Assembly: GCA_948896875.1 (NCBI GenBank)
Contig: CAQUWW010000011.1
Location: forward strand, 21,525-47,078
Length of the DNA: 25,554 nt
Source: an uncultured Acetatifactor sp.
GTDB taxonomy: Bacteria; Bacillota; Clostridia; Lachnospirales; Lachnospiraceae
Reading direction: 5' to 3'
The position numbers and the translations under genes were made by a program. Position 1 is the first letter of the stretch; each line of letters starts with the position of its first letter. Positions 17,401 to 24,299 of the stretch are shown here, in pieces. The notes under the pieces were generated by a model, which searched no databases, was not told the DNA's origin, and saw nothing but the letters and a program-made list of their open reading frames with translations.

Positions 17401-17619
17401 GAGTATATCGTCACCGAATATATCAGTGCGGACGGAAAGAGATACGGTATCCTGCTGGATGACAAATTTCAAAAAATAGCCTGCCTGCCGGAACTTTGCG
17501 ATGTATGGGAGGACAGGCTCGTGTTTGATTACGGGTCGGGAGATCTCAGACAATGCTCCATCTATTCCCTTCGGGAGCTGGTGGAGATGGGGAAAGCTTA
17601 TCTTGCGGAAGAGGAATAG
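14416..17619 (+). CDS. Receptor-type Ser/Thr protein kinase with propeller-like C-terminal domain, 1067 aa
   Basis: Residues 8-183 and ~341-410 form a Hanks-type kinase: glycine loop GAGGGG (16-21), K38 in VVLK, E54 in helix C, catalytic D136 in HSDIKPANL, D154 in DFN in place of DFG, and SPE (175-177). The domain resumes at DIRSDIYSVGATLYHLLSG (D346). In between lies an insert of about 155 residues rich in Thr, Ser, Gln and Glu, with four T-x-x-L motifs and a 3-residue tandem repeat (QSG/QLG). One membrane helix follows at about 425-446. The ~600 C-terminal residues repeat beta-rich units (FAIAVSPGG, TNLALSGDGKRVAAV, SLLAVSFSDGGLSIFD) like a WD40/PQQ propeller and would lie outside the cell, as in mycobacterial PknD. 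Ligand and substrates are unknown. GGAGA upstream supports the start. Confidence 0.88.
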   Translation: MSEIIASIYECLERIGAGGGGNVYLANHLRLGKKVVLKADKREITTRPELLRREVDVLKDLRHPYIPQVYDFFVEKDTVYTVMDYIQGESLDKPLKRGERYPQAQVIKWAKQLLEALCYLHSPTHGTPPRGFVHSDIKPANLMRTPENDICLIDFNIALALGEENVIGCSAGYASPEHYGLDFSSYDDTGTATLKGSTATLGKRRHGNRYSEKKKKEASVGGTAILKENKPRDSEETEVLGGGARRAELTETVPMGSSQGDMTDVSGKGTATELLEETERSGQSEQLGQSEQSGQLGQSGQLERSGQLEQWQPGRSEQLRYRKSSEQDSQGRTSSLRTVVPDIRSDIYSVGATLYHLLSGRRPARNAVEVEPLSETEFSPQIVAIISKAMQPNPDMRYQTAEEMLYDFSHLHENDTRMKKWKRHQRIAVTLLSVLLVWDVAVSFVGLKRMQATQESLKLAEYSANALAEGDVTEAVKLALQAIPEKSGILKPGASAQARLALTEALGVYDLSDGFKVLDNVTLPSAPFAIAVSPGGTCFAAVYAYETAVYDMESQNRILTLPIQKSALSDVIFVDENRIVYGGTEGVTAYDIDGKRVLWTGGTATNLALSGDGKRVAAVDRDADCVIIYQVSDGKKIGECSFEGRHLPVAVNDIFADPGDCIFALNGDGSLLAVSFSDGGLSIFDVNRQEEDLIVYEESDYGHFEGGFYGNYFAYGAGKSGKGVFGLIDTKEAMYLGGFESQERFLLHADERGIYIANGNLLVRFDPEILEQQELASTGEADITAFSVGENYAAAATENGDILFYDSGSNQACGEQLGQQTDFILMTEQYTIFANRNEPLVRIRGLESRKETQLLAYDARYRHDEARISQDGRRIMLFWYQEFRIYDREGNLLTQKELPDAEQIYDQQFRKGEDSWLEVIWYDGTVRCYSAEDGALLSETKGKAPDKDLHEEFFIDGYRIASPLHGTPEVYDERTGRLEARLEADSYLTYVTRTGEYIVTEYISADGKRYGILLDDKFQKIACLPELCDVWEDRLVFDYGSGDLRQCSIYSLRELVEMGKAYLAEEE
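15253..15351 (+). repeat. 9-bp tandem repeat inside the kinase gene
   Basis: Eleven imperfect in-frame units of nine bases (such as GGGCAGTCA shifted to CGGTCAGGG) encode the triplets RSG, QSE, QLG, QSE, QSG, QLG, QSG, QLE, RSG, QLE, QWQ. The repeat lies in the insert that splits the kinase domain. Because the unit is a multiple of three, copy-number changes would keep the reading frame. Confidence 0.75.
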
Positions 17620-17627
17620 AAGGCTGG

Positions 17628-17969
17628 CTATTCTGTCCGTCTTGCCAGATCAATGATTTCCGACAGGATGGCCGCCACCTTGTTCTGATCCTTTTCGGGC
17701 AGTTTCATGAGAGTGTGATATACATCAAGAGCGGTGTTTTCCGGGGAGAAATGCAGAGTATCAATATCACTTAGCAATTCGGTCAGAGAGATGTTAAGAC
17801 CACGGGATAATTTCGCAATGGTTTCCAGAGTGGCATTTTTTTCTCCCCGTTCCAACTGGCCGATATATGTGGGATGGCAATCACATAATTCGGCCAATTC
17901 TTCCTGGCTCAAATGCTTCTGTTTGCGGTAATATCGGATTCGGAGTCCCAGTTCAATCGCTATCGACAT
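17628..17969 (-). CDS. Xre-family helix-turn-helix regulator, 113 aa
   Basis: On the minus strand an AAAGGA site precedes the ATG at 17969. Residues ~7-61 are a classic HTH_3 domain (LGLRIRYYRKQKHLSQEELA, then ELCDCHPTYIGQLERGEKNA, then LSRGLNISLTELL). The C-terminal ~45 residues form a short helical tail (DVYHTLMKLPEKDQNKVAAI), a common dimerisation type. It converges on the kinase gene with eight bases between the two stop codons. Two identical 12-bp words in its promoter region suggest autorepression. Whether it also controls the neighbouring HTH gene or the kinase operon cannot be read from the sequence. Confidence 0.85.
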   Translation of the reverse strand: MSIAIELGLRIRYYRKQKHLSQEELAELCDCHPTYIGQLERGEKNATLETIAKLSRGLNISLTELLSDIDTLHFSPENTALDVYHTLMKLPEKDQNKVAAILSEIIDLARRTE

Positions 17970-17979
17970 ATATTATCCT

Positions 17980-18027
17980 TTCTATACGAAACTCCCATGC
18001 AATTAAACAGTAATATTCTATACGAAA
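17980..18027 (-). promoter_or_regulatory. Putative operator of the Xre regulator: two 12-bp direct repeats
   Basis: TTCTATACGAAA occurs at 17980-17991 and 18016-18027, 36 bases apart. Each contains an imperfect palindrome TTC-N5-GAA. On the minus strand each copy contains TATAGAA, so they overlap likely -10 boxes of the Xre gene. Binding by the Xre protein is inferred from position. Confidence 0.5.
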
Positions 18028-18087
18028 AATAAGGCAATAGAGGAAATTGCCTGGGAATTTAGTTAATGCATACAATGAGTAGGAACT

Positions 18088-18111
18088 TTTATAGTAAATG
18101 TATACTATAAA
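18088..18111. promoter_or_regulatory. Perfect 9-bp inverted repeat upstream of the HTH gene promoter
   Basis: TTTATAGTA (18088-18096) and TACTATAAA (18103-18111) are perfectly complementary with a six-base spacer. The element lies 26 bases before the -35 box at 18138, a position that suits a regulator site. Related words (ATACTAT, ATACTAA) recur at the -35 and -10 boxes. Confidence 0.45.
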
Positions 18112-18137
18112 TATTATTATTTTTATTCAACATACTA

Positions 18138-18166
18138 TTGACACGAAAAATGGAGAAATATATACT
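18138..18166 (+). promoter_or_regulatory. Strong promoter of the HTH gene
   Basis: TTGACA (18138-18143) matches the -35 consensus perfectly. TATACT (18161-18166) follows after 17 bases. The start codon at 18264 is 97 bases downstream of the -10 box, leaving a leader of about 90 bases. Confidence 0.7.
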
Positions 18167-18263
18167 AAAGATATTGTTTGCCGGTTTTCTGTTTTTTATA
18201 ATATGAATGACCGCAAGGTACAGAAGCAGTCGCACACTATACAAAAGAGGGGGATCTTTTGTC

Positions 18264-19601
18264 ATGCCTGTATTCGGGGAATATTTGTATCAACAGATTC
18301 AAAGCAGGAAGGTGTCCATTTCCGGTCTGGCCAGGGATTCCGGCGTGGAGCGGACCGCACTGCATAAAGCTTTGAAAGGGGACCGCATCTTGCCTTATCC
18401 GGCGGTGGAGGCGTTGGCGAAAAGCCTGAAATTGTCCCCGGAGGAAATCAGGAAGCTGCGTTGGTATTATGACGGGTTGTTCGAAAGTGAAAACCGGAGA
18501 CAGGCCAGGGATATGGTGGACAGGATGTTTCGAAGGCTGTGGGACCTGCCGGATTCCATACGATATCGGGAACATGAGCCTGTGGCGGTTTCGGAGGAGA
18601 AAGCTTTCTATAGAGGATATGGGGAAATTGCGGGATTGGTCTGGTCCATGGTGCGGGAGGAGACAAAGCGAGTCCGGCCGAGGCTGGAGCTGGCCCTGCC
18701 CCCTGATATACCGGCCGTCATGCAATGTGTGAAACGATTTTATATGGAAAGAACAGATCTGGAAATAGAGCATATCATTTGCTTTGATACGTCGGGGACA
18801 GAGGAGGAAAATAATCTGCGGAACCTGGAGGCACTGGGCTGTCTGTTGCCGGAATGTGTTCTGTCCGGGGGAAGATATCAGACCTTCTATTATTATAATG
18901 ACCAGGGGCAGCACAGGTATACGGACCCGCTGCCCTATTTTCTGGTGACACAGGGAGGTGCAGTCTGCTTTGCTGAGAATTGTCAGACAGCGATTTACCT
19001 GAAAGGCGAGGAGCAGGCGGAATATTTCAGGTCCTGCTTTTATCATTTGAAACAAAATTGTTGTAAGCTGGTGGAATATCTGCAAGGCGGAGGATGGACG
19101 CAGACATTTATTCCAGAATCGTATTCAGACAGAGCAGGAACTTGTGACAGAAACGGGAATCCCGGTTTTTGCTCTATTATGGTTCACCCCTGTATGGGGA
19201 AAGAGCTGCTTCCGGGCCTGATCACAATGTTTACCAGAAGGGGAATTGCAGAATTCCTGAACACGGGAAAGTTGTATGACCCGGCGGAGAGAGTCAGGAA
19301 GGCTGTGGGCCCGGAGATGCGGCGGCGGATTCTGAGAGAATTCGGCATTGCTTTGCGCAGTGACCGGATCCGGGGGAGGATGTTCAATGAGATGCTTTTT
19401 GCCCTGCCGGAGCGGTTTGGCATGCTGACCACCGCGGAGGAAGGGGCCTTTCTATATGATAAAAGCAGGGAGCTGGAGATTCGGCTCTGTGAGAAAAAGC
19501 TGAGCGGTGCTTTCCATGACTGGGCAATGCATCTTTTCTCCGGGGAATGTGTGTTTGACAGGGAACGGACGGCGGAGATTGTTGAGGGGATGGCGGGGTG
19601 A
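18264..19601 (+). CDS. HTH protein with large unassigned C-terminal domain, 445 aa
   Basis: The frame is open from 18207. The ATG at 18264 is preferred: GAGGGGG lies about 11 bases upstream and the HTH domain begins immediately. Residues ~4-62 look like a lambda-repressor/Xre-type HTH (YLYQQIQSRKVSISGLARDS, GVERTALHKALKGDR, VEALAKSLKLSPEEIRKL). The remaining ~380 residues match no family I recognise. They contain Cys-rich stretches (SCFYHLKQNCCKL; further Cys near GTCDRNGNPGFCSIM), and no membrane helix is evident. It is probably a cytoplasmic transcription regulator whose C-terminal part senses a ligand or partner. The large surface-protein gene follows 142 bases downstream on the same strand and is a plausible target, but that is inference. 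Confidence 0.7.
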   Translation: MPVFGEYLYQQIQSRKVSISGLARDSGVERTALHKALKGDRILPYPAVEALAKSLKLSPEEIRKLRWYYDGLFESENRRQARDMVDRMFRRLWDLPDSIRYREHEPVAVSEEKAFYRGYGEIAGLVWSMVREETKRVRPRLELALPPDIPAVMQCVKRFYMERTDLEIEHIICFDTSGTEEENNLRNLEALGCLLPECVLSGGRYQTFYYYNDQGQHRYTDPLPYFLVTQGGAVCFAENCQTAIYLKGEEQAEYFRSCFYHLKQNCCKLVEYLQGGGWTQTFIPESYSDRAGTCDRNGNPGFCSIMVHPCMGKELLPGLITMFTRRGIAEFLNTGKLYDPAERVRKAVGPEMRRRILREFGIALRSDRIRGRMFNEMLFALPERFGMLTTAEEGAFLYDKSRELEIRLCEKKLSGAFHDWAMHLFSGECVFDRERTAEIVEGMAG

Positions 19602-19630
19602 GTGGCAGGGCTGGGTATGCGGGGGCGTTT

Positions 19631-19658
19631 GTAGCGGGAGTGGATTTATTCCCGCGAC
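19631..19658 (+). other. Stem-loop between the HTH gene and the surface-protein gene
   Basis: GCGGGA (19634-19639) and TCCCGC (19650-19655) pair with a ten-base loop. After one mismatch GT and AC add two more pairs. No T tract follows, so it may act as a weak terminator or leader structure. Confidence 0.4.
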
Positions 19659-19743
19659 AATGAGTCAAAGTTGATTCCCCATTGCTTGCAGTAAGGGCTT
19701 TGATTCGGAGAAATAGAAAGAGAAACGAAGGAGGTTTTGGGAG

Positions 19744-22700
19744 ATGAGGTTTGGAAGGAAAGGACTAGCAGTATTGGTGGCGGCTTTATTGATCGTACCG
19801 GAGACACCGATGCCAGCGAGAAATGTGTTGGCTGCGGAAATGGATGTCGTACAGTTGGAGCAGAGTCAGGAGACCGGGGAGGAATCTGTTGAAAGCAGCG
19901 GAGATGATGCTGTGGAGAGCGGTATGAAAAATACTGCGGAGAGCGCTGGGGGAAATACAATTGAAAGTGGCGTAGAAGACGGGGCGGAGAATGTATTGTC
20001 TAATTCGGCTGACGGGATGAAGGGAGAAGGGAACGAGGAGCTTGGTGCTGCAGAGACCGGTGCTACGGAGACTGGTGTTGCGGAGACCGGCGCTGCAGAG
20101 ACAGGTGAGACGGAGAATGCGATGCCCGAGACTATTGCACCTGAAATGATGGCCTCCGAAACAGTAGGAAATGATGTGGATGCGGTGGAAGCAGAAACAG
20201 CTTCTGATGCAGGAGAGAGCCTGGAAGATATGGAAGGCAGCGGAGAGGAAAATGTCTATACGCCATATGCGGATGTAATTGCGAGTGGCAGTGATGGGGA
20301 TATTACGTGGGTTATTGACGCCGGTGGGAAACTGACTGTGGAGGGGACGGGGGATTTTTCGCAGAATTTGTGGAAGGAATATTTGGGAGAGATTACCTCG
20401 GCGGAGATTAAGGTAAGCGGTATGACAAATGCGTCGCATTTGTTTGAAAATTGCACGAATTTGGTGGATATAGATCTGAGTGGGTTTGATACCAACAATG
20501 TGACATCAATGGAAAGCATGTTCTCTGGATGCAGCAGTCTGCAGAATATAAATTTAGACAACTTTAACACTGAAAATGTAACAGATATGTTTGGGATGTT
20601 TTCTAATTGCCACAGACTGGAGAACTTGGATCTGAGTAGTTTTGACACCAGTAATGTAACTACTATGATAGGGATGTTTTGCAACTGTGGAAGTTTAACA
20701 AGTCTGGATTTAAGTCATTTTGACACCAGTAATGTAATTACTATGGAAAGTATGTTAAGCGGCTGTGGAAGTTTAACAAGTCTGGATTTAAGTCACTTTA
20801 ATACTAGTAAAGTAATTACTATGAGACATATGTTTAGTGGCTGTGATAGTTTAACGAGTTTGGATGTAAGCCATTTTGATACCAATAATGTAACTACTAT
20901 GGAATTTATGTTTTTCAATTGTGGTAGTCTAACGAGCTTGGATGTAAGTCATTTTGATACTAGCAAAGTAACTAGTATGGGATTAATGTTTGGTGACTGT
21001 GGAAGTCTAACAAGTCTGGATGTAAGTCACTTTAATACTAGTAATGTAACTATTATGGCAAGTATGTTTTTCAACTGTGGAAGTCTAACAAGTTTGGATC
21101 TAAGCCATTTTGATACCAGTAATGTAACTGATATGGGATCGATGTTTTACGGTTGCGGTAATTTAACAAGTTTGGATTTAAGTCATTTAGATACCAGTAA
21201 TGTAACTAATATGAGAGTGATGTTCTATGACTGTAGAAGCTTAACAAGTCTGGATTTAAGTTATTTTGATACTAGCAATGTAACATCAATGAGAAGCATG
21301 TTCTCTGGATGCAACAGTTTGCAGAATGTAAATTTAAGCAATTTTAACACTGAAAATGTAACAGACATGTGGGAAATGTTTTCAGAGTGCAGAAACCTGG
21401 AAAGCTTGGATCTGAGTAGTTTTAATACCAGTAATGTAACTGGTCCAGGAATGCAGACCATGTTTAATAATTGTCAGAAATTGAAAAGCCTGGATTTAAG
21501 TAACTTTAATACAGAAAAAGTAACAGATATGTTTGGAATGTTCATAAATTGCCATAGACTGGAGTACTTGGACCTGAGTGGCTTTGACACCAGTAATGTA
21601 ACGGTCACGACAGTTATGTTTTGCGGTTGCGGTAGTTTAGCAAGTTTGGATCTAAGTAATTTTGATGTCCATGCGCTTGAAGAAGCAAGGGACATGCTTT
21701 ATGACTGTAAAAACTTAACTACAATCCACACCCCACTTCATCTGACGCAGTCAGTTTCATTCCCAGAAGTAGAAAATGTAGTCTGGCGTCTTCCTGATGG
21801 GACAGAGGTCACGGAATTGCCTCAAAATCGAAATGAAAGTGTAGTGATTACAAGGCATAATATAGATACAGATACCACAGAATTTCCGGCACTGCATTTT
21901 CGCGTTATCGGTGCCACGGGGTATTCAAATGATGACATTTATATAGCTGAAAATACCGCCCAGGAAATCCTGGACACGCTATTGGATCCTTTTTATGGAA
22001 ATAGGTATCAGACACTATTTGTCCACGACCTGAATATGGATTTGACCAAAGCAGCGCCTGTATTTGAGCAGGGAATAAATACGGAAATCCAGGTATTCGG
22101 CCAGGGACCACAGATATCAGGAGAATCCATACAGGATTTTTCAAAGGGAGCAGTTTCCTATACAGCGTTTTTTTCAGACGAACAGAAGAGTTATCAGGTT
22201 GCTTTTGTGAAAAAAGAAAATGGACCGAAACTATTTGTAAACGGCCCTGAGGAACGAGAAATCTTTTTGACAGATTATTTTGACAACAGGCATACTATCA
22301 TGATTGCGAATGCAGGTGATGTACAGCTCACAGGAATAAAAGCGGAGCTTCTGGAGGCTGTGAATATCAAATTGGATGACACACAGGCAGTAAGCAGTAC
22401 ATTGGAAGCCTTTACACAGGTTCCGGGAAATGGCCGGTCAATGAAAGCAATTATGGCGAACTTTGGGAAGATCTCCTTGGTGCCGGACGGTGAAGGAGCA
22501 ATCAGTGGTACCCTGAAAATTTCAGCAGACGGGCAGGAGCCGGTGTATATCAGACTGACAGGGTATTCCAGCAATCCGAAGATTATTACCACGACAGAAG
22601 AACTGAATATGGAAGATGTGATCAGAGTAAAATATGTGCCCTATTCCTACACTGTGGAAACAAATAACAAAGATGATTCCAACAGGGTGACCTTTTCGGT

Positions 22701-23673
22701 AGCGGAGGGAAAACTGGCGGAGGGACTGCAGATGTATCCGGATACCGGGGAAATCTATGGTGTGCCCATGGAAGCAGGAGAATTTCCAATCACTGTGAAA
22801 GCTACCTACAGCAATCCTGCCTTTCTGCCGTCCTATGCGCAGCTGACACTGATCGTAAAGGAGAATACGGACGGGAACGTTGCCGTTGCCACGGATTCCG
22901 GCTATGATTTGGTTCAGCGGGTGGGAGATGTCAACATAAGCTCAGTATCCGGAGGCAGTCAGATGATGGTTTCCCTGGGTGAATACAGAGAATTTGTGGC
23001 ACTTTATCTGGACGGAGAAAAACTGGCGGAAGGAAGCGACTACACTTCTGAGGAGGGTAGTACAAGGGTCACGATTCTGAACCAGACCCTGACCAGCAAG
23101 AGCGTGGGAACGCACACATTGGGTATGGAATTCCGCACACAGGATACCAGGGAGCTTCGGCGTGCTGCACAGAACTATGTGGTCGGTGAGGATGTAAACA
23201 CGGACAATGGCGAAAATGGCGGAGGCGAGGGTAATGACGAAGCGGAGAATAGAGGAGGAGACGAGGGTGCCGGGGACGCTGGAAATGCGGAGGCAGGAAG
23301 CCGGCTGAGAGCGACGGCCACGGTCATTACCCATACCGTGTCAGCCGGTGATACCTTGTGGAAAATAGCGGAAAAATATTTTGGGTTGGGTACTTATTGG
23401 ACGAAGATATATGAGGATAATAAAGATAGCATTAGCAATCCGGACAGAATCTATGTAGGGCAAAAGATTATGATTTATCTGACGAAGAGCAGCGCAGGGG
23501 AAACCAGGATGGAAGGAACGGTTTATACAGTACAGTCAGGGGATACGCTTTGGAAGATTGCCAGGAGAGTGTATGGAAAAGGATGGCGGTGGAGAAAGAT
23601 TTATGATGCCAATGATGCTATCAAAGATCCGGAGAAGATTTATGTGGGGCAGGTGATTGTGATTCCGGATTGA
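19744..23673 (+). CDS. Secreted BspA-type leucine-rich repeat surface protein with two LysM domains, 1309 aa
   Basis: GAAGGAGG (19728-19735) supports the ATG at 19744. Residues 1-30 are a signal peptide (cut near NVLA-AEMD). Residues ~32-175 are acidic and low in complexity, with a GA-x-ETG pentapeptide repeat. Residues ~240-660 hold sixteen DUF285/BspA-type repeats (PF03382) of 26 residues, e.g. LTSLDLSHFDTSNV followed by M-x-x-MF-x-x-C-x-S. Residues ~955-1040 resemble a putative-Ig (He_PIG) domain (YTVET, GLQMYPDTGEIYGVP). An Asn/Glu/Gly-rich linker leads to two LysM domains (1195-1245, VSAGDTLWKIAEKYF; 1259-1309, VQSGDTLWKIARRVY). LysM binds peptidoglycan, so the repeats would be displayed non-covalently on the cell wall; there is no LPXTG. 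BspA repeats elsewhere bind host proteins or cells; the ligand here is unknown. Confidence 0.92.
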   Translation: MRFGRKGLAVLVAALLIVPETPMPARNVLAAEMDVVQLEQSQETGEESVESSGDDAVESGMKNTAESAGGNTIESGVEDGAENVLSNSADGMKGEGNEELGAAETGATETGVAETGAAETGETENAMPETIAPEMMASETVGNDVDAVEAETASDAGESLEDMEGSGEENVYTPYADVIASGSDGDITWVIDAGGKLTVEGTGDFSQNLWKEYLGEITSAEIKVSGMTNASHLFENCTNLVDIDLSGFDTNNVTSMESMFSGCSSLQNINLDNFNTENVTDMFGMFSNCHRLENLDLSSFDTSNVTTMIGMFCNCGSLTSLDLSHFDTSNVITMESMLSGCGSLTSLDLSHFNTSKVITMRHMFSGCDSLTSLDVSHFDTNNVTTMEFMFFNCGSLTSLDVSHFDTSKVTSMGLMFGDCGSLTSLDVSHFNTSNVTIMASMFFNCGSLTSLDLSHFDTSNVTDMGSMFYGCGNLTSLDLSHLDTSNVTNMRVMFYDCRSLTSLDLSYFDTSNVTSMRSMFSGCNSLQNVNLSNFNTENVTDMWEMFSECRNLESLDLSSFNTSNVTGPGMQTMFNNCQKLKSLDLSNFNTEKVTDMFGMFINCHRLEYLDLSGFDTSNVTVTTVMFCGCGSLASLDLSNFDVHALEEARDMLYDCKNLTTIHTPLHLTQSVSFPEVENVVWRLPDGTEVTELPQNRNESVVITRHNIDTDTTEFPALHFRVIGATGYSNDDIYIAENTAQEILDTLLDPFYGNRYQTLFVHDLNMDLTKAAPVFEQGINTEIQVFGQGPQISGESIQDFSKGAVSYTAFFSDEQKSYQVAFVKKENGPKLFVNGPEEREIFLTDYFDNRHTIMIANAGDVQLTGIKAELLEAVNIKLDDTQAVSSTLEAFTQVPGNGRSMKAIMANFGKISLVPDGEGAISGTLKISADGQEPVYIRLTGYSSNPKIITTTEELNMEDVIRVKYVPYSYTVETNNKDDSNRVTFSVAEGKLAEGLQMYPDTGEIYGVPMEAGEFPITVKATYSNPAFLPSYAQLTLIVKENTDGNVAVATDSGYDLVQRVGDVNISSVSGGSQMMVSLGEYREFVALYLDGEKLAEGSDYTSEEGSTRVTILNQTLTSKSVGTHTLGMEFRTQDTRELRRAAQNYVVGEDVNTDNGENGGGEGNDEAENRGGDEGAGDAGNAEAGSRLRATATVITHTVSAGDTLWKIAEKYFGLGTYWTKIYEDNKDSISNPDRIYVGQKIMIYLTKSSAGETRMEGTVYTVQSGDTLWKIARRVYGKGWRWRKIYDANDAIKDPEKIYVGQVIVIPD
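20461..21715 (+). repeat. Array of sixteen 78-bp repeats encoding the leucine-rich units
   Basis: The spacing of TTAACAAG between 20695 and 20773 gives a 78-base period (26 codons), which holds across the array; unit 13 carries two extra residues. The middle units share LTSLD[LV]SHF. The outer units use different wording (LQNINLDNF, LENLDLSSF) that recurs at units 2-3, 12-13 and 14-15, pointing to higher-order duplication. Confidence 0.85.
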
Positions 23674-23733
23674 ACGCAGGAGATTCGCAAAGCAAACGGC
23701 TGTAGAACAATCCAGCATACTGTTGAGATTTAG

Positions 23734-23772
23734 CATTTCCTGATACAGCCTATTCGGCAGTATCAGGAAATG
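23734..23772. other. Long perfect inverted repeat after the surface-protein gene
   Basis: CATTTCCTGATAC (23734-23746) and GTATCAGGAAATG (23760-23772) form a perfect 13-bp stem. Inside the loop GCC/GGC adds three pairs after an A-A mismatch. There is no T tract on either side, so it is not a standard terminator, though it may still end or stabilise the preceding transcript. Confidence 0.55.
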
Positions 23773-23833
23773 TCGGATACACCATGACAAAGACTATCTT
23801 TTCAGCATCTGGATACATGACTATTATAATTGA

Positions 23834-23870
23834 GTAAAGGCTTTACACCTTGCTAAATGGCTGTTATAAT
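23834..23870 (+). promoter_or_regulatory. Promoter with palindromic operator-like site, upstream of the 63-aa gene
   Basis: TTTACA (23842-23847) and TATAAT (23865-23870) are 17 bases apart. The palindrome GTAAAG-G-CTTTAC (23834-23846) covers the -35 box, so a bound protein would block transcription. Confidence 0.6.
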
Positions 23871-23921
23871 GAAATCACAAGATACACATAGACAGCACTT
23901 TGGCGGGTGGGAGGTGATCAC

Positions 23922-24113
23922 ATGCCAAACGGTTTAGAGATTATAAAAGCGGCAATTGATGATTTCGAGGAGATACAAGAATATATGTTTTTGGCAAAAA
24001 AGGAAAACGCTACAGAAACGTATGAAAGATTAAAAAAGAAATATCTGTCTCTAAAAGCTATTTTGAATGTATCAGGCGTAAATATGACAGATATTGACAG
24101 AATCAAAGAATGA
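23922..24113 (+). CDS. Small hypothetical protein, 63 aa
   Basis: GGGAGGTGATC (23909-23917 region), a near-perfect ribosome binding site, precedes the ATG at 23922; an in-frame ATG at 23907 lies upstream of that site and is rejected. The product is predicted helical throughout (GLEIIKAAIDDFEEIQEYMF, then ETYERLKKKYLSLKAIL), ends in DIDRIKE, and has no membrane segment or recognised motif. I do not know the family. It has its own promoter and terminator, so it is a stand-alone gene, with a palindrome on each side. A small regulator or a mobile-element cargo gene is possible but unsupported. Confidence 0.65.
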   Translation: MPNGLEIIKAAIDDFEEIQEYMFLAKKENATETYERLKKKYLSLKAILNVSGVNMTDIDRIKE

Positions 24114-24150
24114 TTTCTTACAATTGAAACCGAATAGTAGCACAAACAAG

Positions 24151-24220
24151 GGGTGTAAAGTCTTTATTGAATTATCAAGCTGTAAAGTTTGAGTTTTAAG
24201 ACTTACACCTTTTTATTTTT
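24151..24220 (+). terminator. Rho-independent terminator of the 63-aa gene
   Basis: GGTGTAA-A-GTCTT (24152-24164) pairs with AAGACTTACACC (24198-24209): twelve base pairs with one bulged A. The loop is 33 bases. TTTTATTTTT follows at 24211-24220. Confidence 0.75.
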
Positions 24221-24299
24221 AGGTTACACGCTCTAATAGTACATTGAAAAATAAATATCTAACATCCTTGACGCTGCCGGGAATGATGCAAAATCTGAA

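Noticed and set aside
16309..17553. Minus-strand frame of 414 codons opposite the kinase gene
   Set aside because: It lies wholly within the propeller-coding region of the kinase, without a ribosome binding site or recognisable motif.
20461..21715. Regular 78-bp repeats as a CRISPR array
   Set aside because: The repeats are continuous, in frame and encode a known leucine-rich unit; there are no unique spacers.
24255..24299. Coding-like stretch in frame upstream of the lipoprotein ATG (ISNILDAAGNDAKSE)
   Set aside because: It is only 15 codons after a stop, has no start codon with a ribosome binding site, and would disrupt the lipoprotein signal peptide.
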